Assembly (NCBI GenBank): GCA_034432855.1
Contig: DAOUBA010000072.1
Location: forward strand, 1 to 41,437
Source: DAOUBA01 sp034432855
GTDB lineage: Bacteria; Chloroflexota; Anaerolineae; B4-G1
Reading direction: 5' to 3'
Length of the DNA: 41,437 nucleotides
The position numbers and the translations under genes are program-made. Positions 24,187-34,000 of the stretch are shown here, in pieces. Under the pieces are notes generated by a model. That model saw nothing but the letters and a program-made list of their open reading frames with translations, was not told the origin of the DNA and did not search any database. Every line of letters starts with the position of its first letter. Within the stretch, counting starts at the first letter, position 1.

Positions 24187-27100
24187 ATGGAATTTGAGAT
24201 CTGGATTTCGTCGTTCCGAGTGGTCCTCCTCAAACTGGCGCCCTGGGAGTACCTCCTTCTGGCACTCTATACAGTGCTGACCGTGCTACTCCTGATCCGC
24301 TTCCGCCACGACTTTGCCGGATTGACCCGGCGCCGCCTGCTCCTGTTCGCGGGCCTGCTGATTGCCCCGCTACTGGTCAACCGCTTCCTGGTGCTCACCT
24401 TCCCCGCCCCCGACCTCTTACCACCGCCGGATGTGCCCTTCGAGCCGCATCGCCTCGCCGCGCCGCTGCTGGGAGCCATCCCGATCCTCGCCGCCGCTGC
24501 CTGGCTCGGTGCGGGGCCTGCGCTACTGGTGAGCCTGGTCAGCGGCATCCTGCGCGCCGACGTGATGACCGGCGGCATCGCCGAGCCGACTCACTTCGTC
24601 TTCTTTGGTCTCATGGTCGCGCTGCTCCTGCGCCAGGACTACCGGGGCAGACTCCCGCTTCTCGCGCGCCAGCCCCTCTGCGCCGTCCTGCTGGTGACGC
24701 CGCTGTCCAAGGTGGTGCTGCTGTTCTCGATCTTTGCACACGTGGCCGACGTGGGCCTTGCCGGGTTCGACTATGCAGTGACATTGACAAAGGCCTACGT
24801 GGGACCGGAATTGGTGGAAGGCCTCGCCGCAGCCCTCGTCGTCCAGGCACTCTACTTGCGCTTCCCGCGTCTCCGCCCTGTCCACGTAGGGCAACGCCCC
24901 GCACCCTATAGTCGCAGCCTGAACCGCAAATTCCTCTTCATGGCCATGCCCGTGCTGGTGCTCACGGTCTCGGCATTACTCTACGCCGTGATCACCCTCA
25001 CCCTGCCTCTGGCTACAGCGGAGGCAGTGAACGCGATCTCGCGGGATGCCAGCGTCGCTGCCGAAGGCGTCCCCTACTTCATCTCCACCGGTCAGGGCCT
25101 GCTGACGAATTTCGCCAGTGACGATCGCCTGTGGAGCGACGATCCATCTGTCCTGGCAGCCCGTTTGGAAAGCGACCTGCGGAGCAGCGTCTTTTTCACC
25201 CAGTTGATGCTGCTCGAGCGCGGCGGCCGGCTGCTGGCGATCTATCCCCCCACAGATGACCCAAGACTCACGACGCAGGAAGAGATGCTTCTTCGGCGTG
25301 TGTTCGAGGAAGGGGCGCTTCAGATCAGCACGGCCCATCGCTCTGTGGAGGGAGAGGCCATTCTTTCGTTTCTGATACCGGTGGAACCGACGGGCGGGGA
25401 GGGTGAGCTCTCCTCCAGAGTACTCGTCGGGCGCACCTACCTCGACGTCAACCCGCTGCTCAACCACATTCTTGGTGGCCTGCAATGGGCAAGGGGACAG
25501 AGCGAGGGGTTCATTGTCGATCTCGATGGACATATCGTGTCTCATGCGGATAGCCGTATGCTGCTGAGCGATTGGCAGGTGGAGAAGGATCGCCCCCACC
25601 TTTTCACCGGCCCGCGCGGTTGGGCCTACGAGAGCCGCAACCCCAGGGACAACACACGCCAGATCGTCTACTACATGCCGGTAGAAGGATATCCTTGGGC
25701 AATTGTGGTGCAACTCCCCTACGAGGTTGTGCTGGCGCGCGCCCGGGCGATGGCGACCCCCCTGCTGATTGTGCTGGTTCTGTTCGGAAGCGTGTTGGCA
25801 GTCGTTATTCCCGTAACCACCCGATTGCTGACCCGTCCGCTGGATCAACTGGCCGTTGCCGCCGAACGCATCGCCGAAGGGGACCTGACGCAGCCTGTGC
25901 AGGTGGCTGGCGACGACGAGGTAGGGCGAGTAGGAAAAGCGTTTGAGAGCATGCGTGCCCGGTTGAAGGCTCGCATGGATGACCTCGCCCTGCTGCTCGA
26001 GACCGGCCAGACAGTCTCGGCGACGCTAGACCTGGCTACAGGGATGGCGGTCATCCTCGAAGGGATGTTGAGGGCCACCGAAGCCCAGGTGGCTCGCACG
26101 TTGCTCCTCTCCGAAGGCGGCGAACCGCAGATGACCTTATCGCAAGGCGAGTTCATCGGAGGACTGGAAACGCTTGACCGTGTGTTGGCTGCAGCGGTTA
26201 AAGGACGTGAGCAACCGCTGGTCGTGGAGAATCTGGCCCGCGCCAGGACGCTGGGCATTCCCGAATCGTTGAATGGGACGCTCAAGACCGTCGTCGCGCT
26301 CCCCGTGCGCGCCAAGGACCGGCTGGCAGCAGTGATGTGGGTGGGATACACCGAGGCGCGACGCCCCGACGACCTGGAGGTTCATCTGCTCTCCACGTTA
26401 GCCACCCAGGCGGCTGCGTTGGTGGAGAACGCCCGTCTGTTCAGGGCCGCCGAGGATGGACGGCGGCAACTGGCGGCGATCCTCAACAGCACTACCGACG
26501 CCGTACTGGTCACCAATCAGGAGAACCGCATCTTGTTATTGAATCCGGCAGCCGAACGAGCCTTTGGCATCGCTGCGGATGCCGTCACAGGGCAGAGGCT
26601 CGAACAGACCGAACTGGAACCAGCGTTGGCACAGGCGTTCAGCGAATCGCTGGCGTTGGGCAAGGCACCGTCCGGGGAAATCCCGCTGCCCGATGGCCGC
26701 ACACTGCATGCCAGCCTCGCTATCATCTGGGGCGCCGACGGCGAGCAGATCGGGCGCGTGGCCGTGATGCACGACGTTACCCAGTTCAAAGAACTGGACG
26801 AGATGAGGTCCGAGTTCCTGGCGACGGTCTCGCACGACCTCCGCGCGCCGCTGATCTACATGCGCGGCTATGCCAACATGCTCCTGGCGATGAGCCCCCT
26901 CGACGACAAACAGCGCGAGTACGTCGAAAAGATCCTCTACGGCGTGGAGCAGATCAACGAACTGGTGAGCGACCTTCTGGACCTGGGACGCATCGAGACC
27001 GGCGTGGGGTTGGAGCACAGGCCGTGCCATCTGGCAGGAGTGCTGATCGAGGCGGTGGATAGCATGCGCGCCCGCGCGGTAGCAAAGCAGATCTCCTTAC

Positions 27101-27501
27101 GGCTGGAGCCGAGCGCGGACGTGGCGATCATTGCTGGCGACGCGGCGCTCCTGCGCCAGGCGGTCAGTAACCTGGTGGATAACGCGATCAAGTACACACC
27201 CAACGGCGGCATCGTCACCGTCGGGCTGACCGTGCGCGCCGACGGCGAGGGGAAACGGGCCGTGATTCACATCACCGACACGGGCATCGGCATCGCGCCG
27301 GAGGATCAGGCGCGGCTGTTCGAAAAGTTCTACCGCATCAAGCGGCGTGGTGCGGCGGACGAGGCAGGTACCGGCCTGGGTCTCGCTCTGGTCAAATCCA
27401 TCGTCGAGCGACACGGTGGCAAGGTGTGGGTGGATAGCGAATTGAACGAGGGAAGCACATTCTACATTAGCCTGCCCTTGAGCGATAACAAGACAACGTA
27501 G
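24187..27501 (+). CDS. Large membrane sensor histidine kinase (7-TM-like, Cache-like, HAMP, GAF, PAS)
   Basis: The 1104-residue sensor kinase has, in order, about seven hydrophobic segments in residues 15-235 (a 5TM/7TM-type input module), a further TM near 250-275, an extracytoplasmic Cache-like domain to about 515, a TM (PLLIVLVLFGSVLAVVIPVT), HAMP near 550-600 (RPLDQLAVAAERIAEGDLTQP), GAF near 610-760, PAS near 765-875, HisKA with H882 (EFLATVSHDLRAPL), and HATPase to the end (NLVDNAIKYTPNG, DTGIGIAPEDQARLFEKFYR, GTGLGLALVKSIVERHGG). All catalytic boxes are intact. AAGGA lies before the ATG. It sits under the sigma-54 promoter and is probably paired with the NtrC-type regulator, so it may amplify its own signal. 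The ligand is unknown. Confidence 0.92.
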   Translation: MEFEIWISSFRVVLLKLAPWEYLLLALYTVLTVLLLIRFRHDFAGLTRRRLLLFAGLLIAPLLVNRFLVLTFPAPDLLPPPDVPFEPHRLAAPLLGAIPILAAAAWLGAGPALLVSLVSGILRADVMTGGIAEPTHFVFFGLMVALLLRQDYRGRLPLLARQPLCAVLLVTPLSKVVLLFSIFAHVADVGLAGFDYAVTLTKAYVGPELVEGLAAALVVQALYLRFPRLRPVHVGQRPAPYSRSLNRKFLFMAMPVLVLTVSALLYAVITLTLPLATAEAVNAISRDASVAAEGVPYFISTGQGLLTNFASDDRLWSDDPSVLAARLESDLRSSVFFTQLMLLERGGRLLAIYPPTDDPRLTTQEEMLLRRVFEEGALQISTAHRSVEGEAILSFLIPVEPTGGEGELSSRVLVGRTYLDVNPLLNHILGGLQWARGQSEGFIVDLDGHIVSHADSRMLLSDWQVEKDRPHLFTGPRGWAYESRNPRDNTRQIVYYMPVEGYPWAIVVQLPYEVVLARARAMATPLLIVLVLFGSVLAVVIPVTTRLLTRPLDQLAVAAERIAEGDLTQPVQVAGDDEVGRVGKAFESMRARLKARMDDLALLLETGQTVSATLDLATGMAVILEGMLRATEAQVARTLLLSEGGEPQMTLSQGEFIGGLETLDRVLAAAVKGREQPLVVENLARARTLGIPESLNGTLKTVVALPVRAKDRLAAVMWVGYTEARRPDDLEVHLLSTLATQAAALVENARLFRAAEDGRRQLAAILNSTTDAVLVTNQENRILLLNPAAERAFGIAADAVTGQRLEQTELEPALAQAFSESLALGKAPSGEIPLPDGRTLHASLAIIWGADGEQIGRVAVMHDVTQFKELDEMRSEFLATVSHDLRAPLIYMRGYANMLLAMSPLDDKQREYVEKILYGVEQINELVSDLLDLGRIETGVGLEHRPCHLAGVLIEAVDSMRARAVAKQISLRLEPSADVAIIAGDAALLRQAVSNLVDNAIKYTPNGGIVTVGLTVRADGEGKRAVIHITDTGIGIAPEDQARLFEKFYRIKRRGAADEAGTGLGLALVKSIVERHGGKVWVDSELNEGSTFYISLPLSDNKTT

Positions 27502-27563
27502 GGCCGTGGCTTCTTGCCCCACGTTGCGGCGAGGCACCGCATTGTGAGAAACAACGGGAAAGG

Positions 27564-27884
27564 ATGGAGACGATGATCACGAATCTCCGCATTGCGATGG
27601 CAGTTTGCCTGTTCTTGCTGGGCGCGTTCTCGTGTGTGGCCGGGCTGTGGATGATCCTCGCCCGGCGCTATCAACAGGCACTGAAAAGCATCTCAGCTCA
27701 CTCGGCCAGGATCAGCAGCAAGGCTGTCACCGACGTCGCGCTGGCGCCGCTGATCGAGGCTTTCTCCGGGCTTATCAACGCGCTCGACCAACTCGTGCGC
27801 ACCTCCGCCGGCATCGGTGTATTCCTCTGCCTGGCCGGCGCCGGACTCTGCCTGGCAGCATTCTGGATGCTGTCCAGGATATAG
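27564..27884 (+). CDS. Small two-TM membrane protein
   Basis: I do not recognise a family. The 106 residues have one TM near 11-33 (AMAVCLFLLGAFSCVAGLWMIL), a loop of about 45 residues (RRYQQALKSISAHSARISSK and a hydrophobic middle), and a second TM near 82-104. Starts at 27564 and 27573 are both possible: an AAAGG directly abuts the first, and the second has GGAG three bases upstream. It lies 62 bases after the kinase gene on the same strand and before the giant TPR gene, so it is probably in the same transcript. It may be a membrane partner of either, but nothing in the sequence shows this. Confidence 0.65.
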   Translation: METMITNLRIAMAVCLFLLGAFSCVAGLWMILARRYQQALKSISAHSARISSKAVTDVALAPLIEAFSGLINALDQLVRTSAGIGVFLCLAGAGLCLAAFWMLSRI

Positions 27885-27926
27885 GCTTGTGCACAGACGT
27901 TGGGACGTGGCAGCAATGTAACTATC

Positions 27927-27941
27927 TTGACAATGTCAAGT
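27927..27941. promoter_or_regulatory. Palindrome CTTGACA-A-TGTCAAG
   Basis: Perfect 7-base arms with a one-base centre; each arm contains a TTGACA-type -35 box, but no good -10 follows on either strand at 16-18 bases. A regulator site in the gap before the TPR gene is possible. Confidence 0.35.
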
Positions 27942-27957
27942 TTGCCTTGCCGGGTCG

Positions 27958-28038
27958 ACCTCACCCATCCCCACCCCGGCCATCCCCTTCCCTCTCCGAT
28001 GCGGAGAGGGGAAGGTGCGGGAGGGGTTAGTAGAGGTC
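27958..28038 (+). repeat. Dispersed palindromic repeat, copy A (81 bases)
   Basis: Begins GACCTCACC and ends GAGGTC, with an inner hairpin CCTTCCCTCTCCG/CGGAGAGGGGAAGG. It closely matches, in inverted orientation, the element at 37008-37094, with only a few substitutions and one 6-base length difference. The MITE-like form suggests a mobile non-coding repeat. Confidence 0.85.
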
Positions 28039-28068
28039 AGAAGATTTCGAGAACACGAGGAAAGAGCA

Positions 28069-31000
28069 ATGCCTGGGCATCGGGCACAAGAAGAAGCAGA
28101 GGGCTTGAGCACCTCGCCATCGTTCGAGCAGCCGCTGTTGCATCAGTACCTGCAGGCGATGTGCGATGATCGCGGCCTGGCCGAGATCGCCCGGCGCTAC
28201 GTGCCTCTCAAAGTAGAGCTGGGTAAGGAAGTGCAGAATGCTGTGGATGCAGTGATGGCCTTAGAGCGCGCGGTGGTGCACGGCGGTCTTGGGGCGGGCA
28301 AAACTGCCCTGCTGCACATTCTGGCCCACCGCTCAGCCGAGGAGGCGCTAGCAGCAGGCCAAGAGGCTCCCATCCCCTTCCTGCTCGATCTGTCGGCGTT
28401 GCGTGAGGGCTGCGGGCCGTGGGAACTGCTGCTCCGCTCCCTCCGACGCTACCAGCCGGCCGCCAGTGATGCGACCTTGCAAGCGATCTTGCGCCGGCAA
28501 CCGCCCCTGTTTCTGCTAGACAATCTGGATCGGCTCACCGATAGCGCCATCTTGCGGGAATTGAGATCCTGGCTGGCTTCCTGTGCCCAGGAATACCCTA
28601 CGGCCCGGACGATCATCGCCTGCCGCACACAACACCTGCCGGCCCATCGCACCTGGTTGGGGTCCATCCCAACGCTGGAGATCCTTGCACTGAACGACGC
28701 CACGCTGGGGCAATTCCTGCGCCAATACACCTCCGAAGCCAGAGCCAGCGAACTGAACCGCGGGCTTAGAAGAGATAGCCGCCTATGGGAACTGGCGCAC
28801 GTCCCGCTCTTCCTGCGTGCCATCCTCGACCTGGCTGCGTCCTCCGACGGAAAGACCGCCTGGAGCCGTGGCGCTGTCATCCGCGAGGCGCTACGGAGCG
28901 TACTGGCACTGCCAGATTCGGGCCACGTCGAACACTGGCTGGAATCCGCCGGCCGCGGGTTGACCCAACTGGCCTTCGCCTTGCAGCAGTTGCAAATGGA
29001 CGACCTGGACTGGCAGGGTGCCAGTGAGATCCTGATCGGCAGCGGCCAGCAGATCGAAGACGCTCTCCACACCGGCCTGCTGGTCTCGAACGAGGACGGC
29101 ACGCGGGTAGGGTTCCCGCACAGTCTGGTGCGCGAGTTCTTCGCCGCTGTAGCACTCAAACAGAGGCTGAACGGCAGCCTGGACGTGGGCCAACTCGTCC
29201 AAGACGGGCGCACTCAACAGCGCTGGCAAGGCCCCTTGATCCAACTCTGCGGGCTGCTGCCCGACCGTTTTGGCCTGGTCCGCGAGTTGCTGGCCCGACC
29301 GGGCGAATACCGGGTGGTTCACCTGGCCGTCCAGTGCCTGATCGGCAACGAGGATCGGCAGGGACTGCGTGAGCAGGTGCGGCGCTTGATGGAGCAAGGA
29401 CTCCCCCCAGCCACCATCTATCAACTGGGCGTGGCGCTGAAGGAACTGGGCGCGCCGGAAGAATCTACTGCGATGTTAGGGAGCATCCTGCCTGGCGAAT
29501 CCACAGACGGCACGTCGCCACTCATCTACCGCCACCTTGTACCTGGCACAACCCTTTCCACAGCAGGCTGGCAGCCAGCCAAGGTCATCCGCCACTACAA
29601 CGCCGGCGTCGTCCATCGGGAACTGGGGCACGAGAGCGAGGCCATCGCCGAATTGCAGGACGGTCTGAGCGAGGCGGACCGGCTGTACGCGGAGATATGC
29701 TGTGAACTGGGGCTGGCCCTCCAGGAGCGGGGCGATGACAGTGGCGCGCTGGAGGCTTTCGAGCGGGCCTCAAACCGGCAACCTGAGACGGCAGCATACC
29801 TGTATCACGCCGCAGCCGCCCTTAACCGCCTGGGGCGTCACACAGAGGCATTGGAGCGGTTGAGCCAGGCGCAGACCCGCGATTCTGCACAGGCGCACAT
29901 CTACCAGGAGATCGGCCGCGCCTACTTTCAGCAGCGTTGGTACGACGAGGCGCTGGACGCATTCGAACAGGCTATCCGGCTTTCCCCTTACGAGGGCACG
30001 TTCTACCGCGAGGCCGCCGCTGTGCTGACCAGGCAGGGGCAGTACGAACGAGCCGCTGCCTACCAGCAACGCGCGCTGGCGTTGCAGCCTGACCGGGCCG
30101 CCTGGTGTGACGAATTGGGCAGTATCTATCAGGCCGCAGGCCGTTGGGAGGATGCCGCCCAGGTGTATGAGCAGGCCGTGCTCCTCGCGCCGACCGAGGC
30201 GACTTACCATCACCACTTTGGCATCGCCTGCCAGCACATGGGACGGCACGCCGAAGCCGTACAGGCGCTGCGTCGTGCGGTGGAACTGGCACCGGAGGCG
30301 GCCGGCTGGCAAGGCGATCTGGCCGAAGCGCTGCGTTCGCAAGAGGAGCATACCGAGGCGCTGAACGGCTATCGCAAGGCCCTGGCTCTCGATTCCGGCC
30401 GGGCCGACTATCACTACGGCGCGGGGTACTCGCTCTACCACCTGAAGCGATACGATGAAGCCCTGGCCGAGTTGGAGCAAGCGATCGCCCTCGCGCCCGG
30501 CCACGCGGAGGCCCACAATCTGATGGGCATGGTGTACGAGGCCCAGGGGCGTCTGGATCAGGCCGCCGATGAATATCTCCTGGCGTGCGCTTTGCAGCCT
30601 GATCAACCGCGCTATTACTGCAACCTGGGCGCGCTCTACGGGCGGCAGGGCGACCGCTCCCGCGCCCTGGAGACGCTGCAGCACGCGCTCGAACTGAAAC
30701 CCGACTACGGGGGCGCCTACGGCCAACAGGGGCGCATCTACGAAGAGACGGGCGCCCACGAGGACGCTCTGGCCGCCTACCGCAAGGCCGTGGAATTGGG
30801 ATGCCCGGTAGGAGAGTACGGGCTGCGGGCCGCTCTGCTCTGCCAGCGGCTGGGCCGCTCCGGCGACGCAGCGGCCTTCTTGGAGGCGACGCGCAACCTG
30901 TTGCCCAACGACCCGGCAATACACTACCATCTGGCGTTGGTGTACGCCCAGCGCGGCGAGCACGAAAAGGCGCTGGGCGCCTACCGCCAGACCGTGCGGC

Positions 31001-34000
31001 TTGCCCCACAGGAACCGGCCTTTCACCTCGAATTGGGCCGTACTGCTTACCGCCTGGGGCGGCTGAACGAAGCGCGGGCCGAAACCCTGCGCGCCCTGGA
31101 ACTGCGCCCCACTGACGCCGCGATCCGCGCCCAGTTGGGGGAGATCGCCGAGGCCGAGGGGGAGTATGAGGAGGCGCTCGCCCACTACCTGCAGGCGGTC
31201 GAACTGGCGCCCCACGAAGCAAAGTATCGGCAGAAGGCAGCCTCCATCTACCGTCAGACCGGGCGATACGACGAGGCGTTGGCTGCATTGAAAGCCGGCC
31301 TGGAGGACGATCCGCAGAACGCCGCCTTGCACAACGAACAGGGTGCCGTTTACGAAGGCCGCGAGCAATACGAACAGGCCCTGCGCGAATACGAGCGCGC
31401 CATTGCGCTTGCACCCACGCAGCCGATCTACCGGCTCAACAAAGGCGCACTGCTGCGGCGCCTGGGACGACTCGACGACGCCGTCACCGAACTGGAGCAG
31501 GCCATCCAATTGGATGAGACGTGTGCCGCAGCCTACCACCAACTGGGGATCACGCTCGAAGCGCAGTGCCGCGATCAAGAGGCATTGGTTGCCTTCCGAC
31601 AGGCGATGAAATCCCCATCGCCGACCGCATCTCTGTGCTACGACTATGGCCGCGCCTGCCAGCGGTCGGGCGCTCATCAGGAGGCCATCGCCGCCCTTCG
31701 GCAGGCGCTCGCTTTGCAGCCGGGTTGGGCTGCGGCCCATCATCAACTGGGGCAGGCGTACCAGCAGCAAGGCGATCTGCTCAAGGCGCTGGAGCACTAC
31801 GAGGAGGCCGCCCGTCTGTCCCCCCAGGAGCCTGCCTACCGCTGCGCGATTGGTGTGGTGCTCAGGCTGTTGGGCCGGACCGACGAGGCGATCGCCACAT
31901 TGGAGGAGGCGATCAGCCTGAAACCGAACGACCCGGCGCTCCATGACGAACTGGCCCAGACGTTCGCGGCGAAAGGCTGGATGAAGGAGGCGCTCAGCCA
32001 GTACCAACGTGCGATTGACCTGGTTCCTGGTGAGGCGACCTACTATCGTCACGTTGGGTCCGTGTTGCGTCAGATGGGCGAGTACGAGCGCGCAATCCAG
32101 GTTCTCCGCAAGGCCATTGCCCTCAAACCCGGTGACGCGCAGACGCACTATGAACTGGGGCGCACCTTCTACGAACTTGACCGCAACCCCACAGCGGTCA
32201 CCGAGTACGAGCAGGCCGTCGGCCTGGCGCCGGATCAGCCCCTCTATCACCTGCACCTTGCCGAAGCCCTGCACGAACTGGGACACAGGGACCGTGCCGT
32301 CCGCGCCCTGATGAAGGCCATTACCCTGGACCCACAGGAGCCAGAAGCTCATTATCAACTGGGGCGGATATTCCAGGACGAGGGGCGTCACGAAGAGACG
32401 CTGGCCGAATACCGGCAGGCGGCGACGCTCGCCCCCCAGCAAGCCCGCTATCATCGCCAGGTCGGTGCGGCGCTGTACGACCTGGGGCGCTACGAGATGG
32501 CTGCCGAGGCCCTGCGCGAAGCGACGGCCCTGAACGACGCGGATGCACAGGCGTGGCACCTGCTCGCCAAGACCTGCGTGCAACTGGGTTTGCACGCGGA
32601 TGGCCTAGCTGCCTGCGAGAAGGCGCTCTCCCTGGCGCCGGAGGAGGTAGCCTATCTCTGCGACGCAGGACTGCTCGCGTACAGGTTGGGAGCGCGCGAC
32701 CGGGCGCTGCAATTCCTGGAAAAGGTCCTTGCCCTGGTTTCCGATAACCCGGCCCTGGCCGACGCACAAGTCCACTATACGTTGGGCGCGATCTATGAAG
32801 CTCAGCAACGTTGGGAGGAAGCTCTGGCCGGGTATCGCCAGGCGGCTCTGCAGGCGCCGGATCGGGCGCTGTACCAGCGGGCCTGCGGCACCGCCCTGCT
32901 GCAACGGGGACGGGCCACCGAAGCGGTGGACGCACTGACCCAGGCCGTGATGCTGGATCCGGCGGACGCGGAGGCTCACGCACAGTTGGGAGCTGCGTTC
33001 GAAACCCAGGGACACTATGAGAGGGCACGCTTCGAGTATCAGCAGGCTGCCGAGTTGCAGCCCGACGAGGCCCGCTATCTGCTGCGGCTCGGCGTGATCT
33101 GGCGCAAGATCGGCGAGCAGGCGCTTGTCCTGCAACAGGCCGGCATCCCCACACACACGCCTTCGGCAGAAGACTATGAGAAGGGCATTGCCGCCCTGCG
33201 AAAAGCATTGGCTCTGGGAGAAAATTCGCCTGAGGCCCAGGCAGCATTGGGTGCACTCCTGGCCCTGAATGGGCAGCACGCCGAAGCCATCGCCCACCTG
33301 AAGAGCGCCATAGACGCAGCGCCCTGCGAGGCCTCGCATCACCGCGCGCTGGGGATGGTCTATCGCCTGATGGGCGCATACCAGGACAGCATCCGCAAAC
33401 TGGGCGTGGCCGAAAGCCTGGAGCCGGAGAGCGCGGAGACGTACTACGAGATGGCCCTCGGTTACCGGCAGGCCGGGCATGTGGAGCAGGCCGTAGCCGC
33501 CCTGGAGCACGCCGCCCGGTTGAACCCCAACGAGGCGCTCTATCATTATGTGCTCGCCCTGATCCTGCGCGAAGCGGGCGAGGAACAGCGGGCTCTCATT
33601 GCCCTGGAGAAAGCCGTCAGCCTGAGGTCCGACGTGGCTTCGTGGCAACACGCCCTGGGCGCAATGTACGCCGAGCAAGGGCGGCATCACGTGGCGTTGG
33701 AGCACTATCTGCGTGCTGCGGCGCTCGCCCCCGAACAGCCCGAATACCTTCACGATGGGGCACTGGCCTGCGCCAGGATCGGCGAGGATCAACAGGCAGC
33801 GGTTCTCCTGGAACAGGCGGTACAACGGTACCCCGACAATCCCAAGTGGTATGCGGAACTGGGCGACGCCTATCTCCGGCAGGGTCAGTATCCCAAGGCT
33901 CGCGAGGCCTACCAGCGAGCGGCTGCCCTGGCCCCCAACGATCCCGCTTACCTGCTCAACCTGGCCAACGTCGCTGCTTGCTCGGGCGACACCAGCGAGG

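Noticed and set aside
27505..27530. Second sigma-54 promoter before the two-TM gene
   Set aside because: TGGC and TTGC words occur but not with GG-N10-GC spacing.
28015..28068. GTG start giving an 18-residue longer TPR ATPase
   Set aside because: It begins inside dispersed repeat copy A; ATG 28069 has GAGGAAAG at proper distance.
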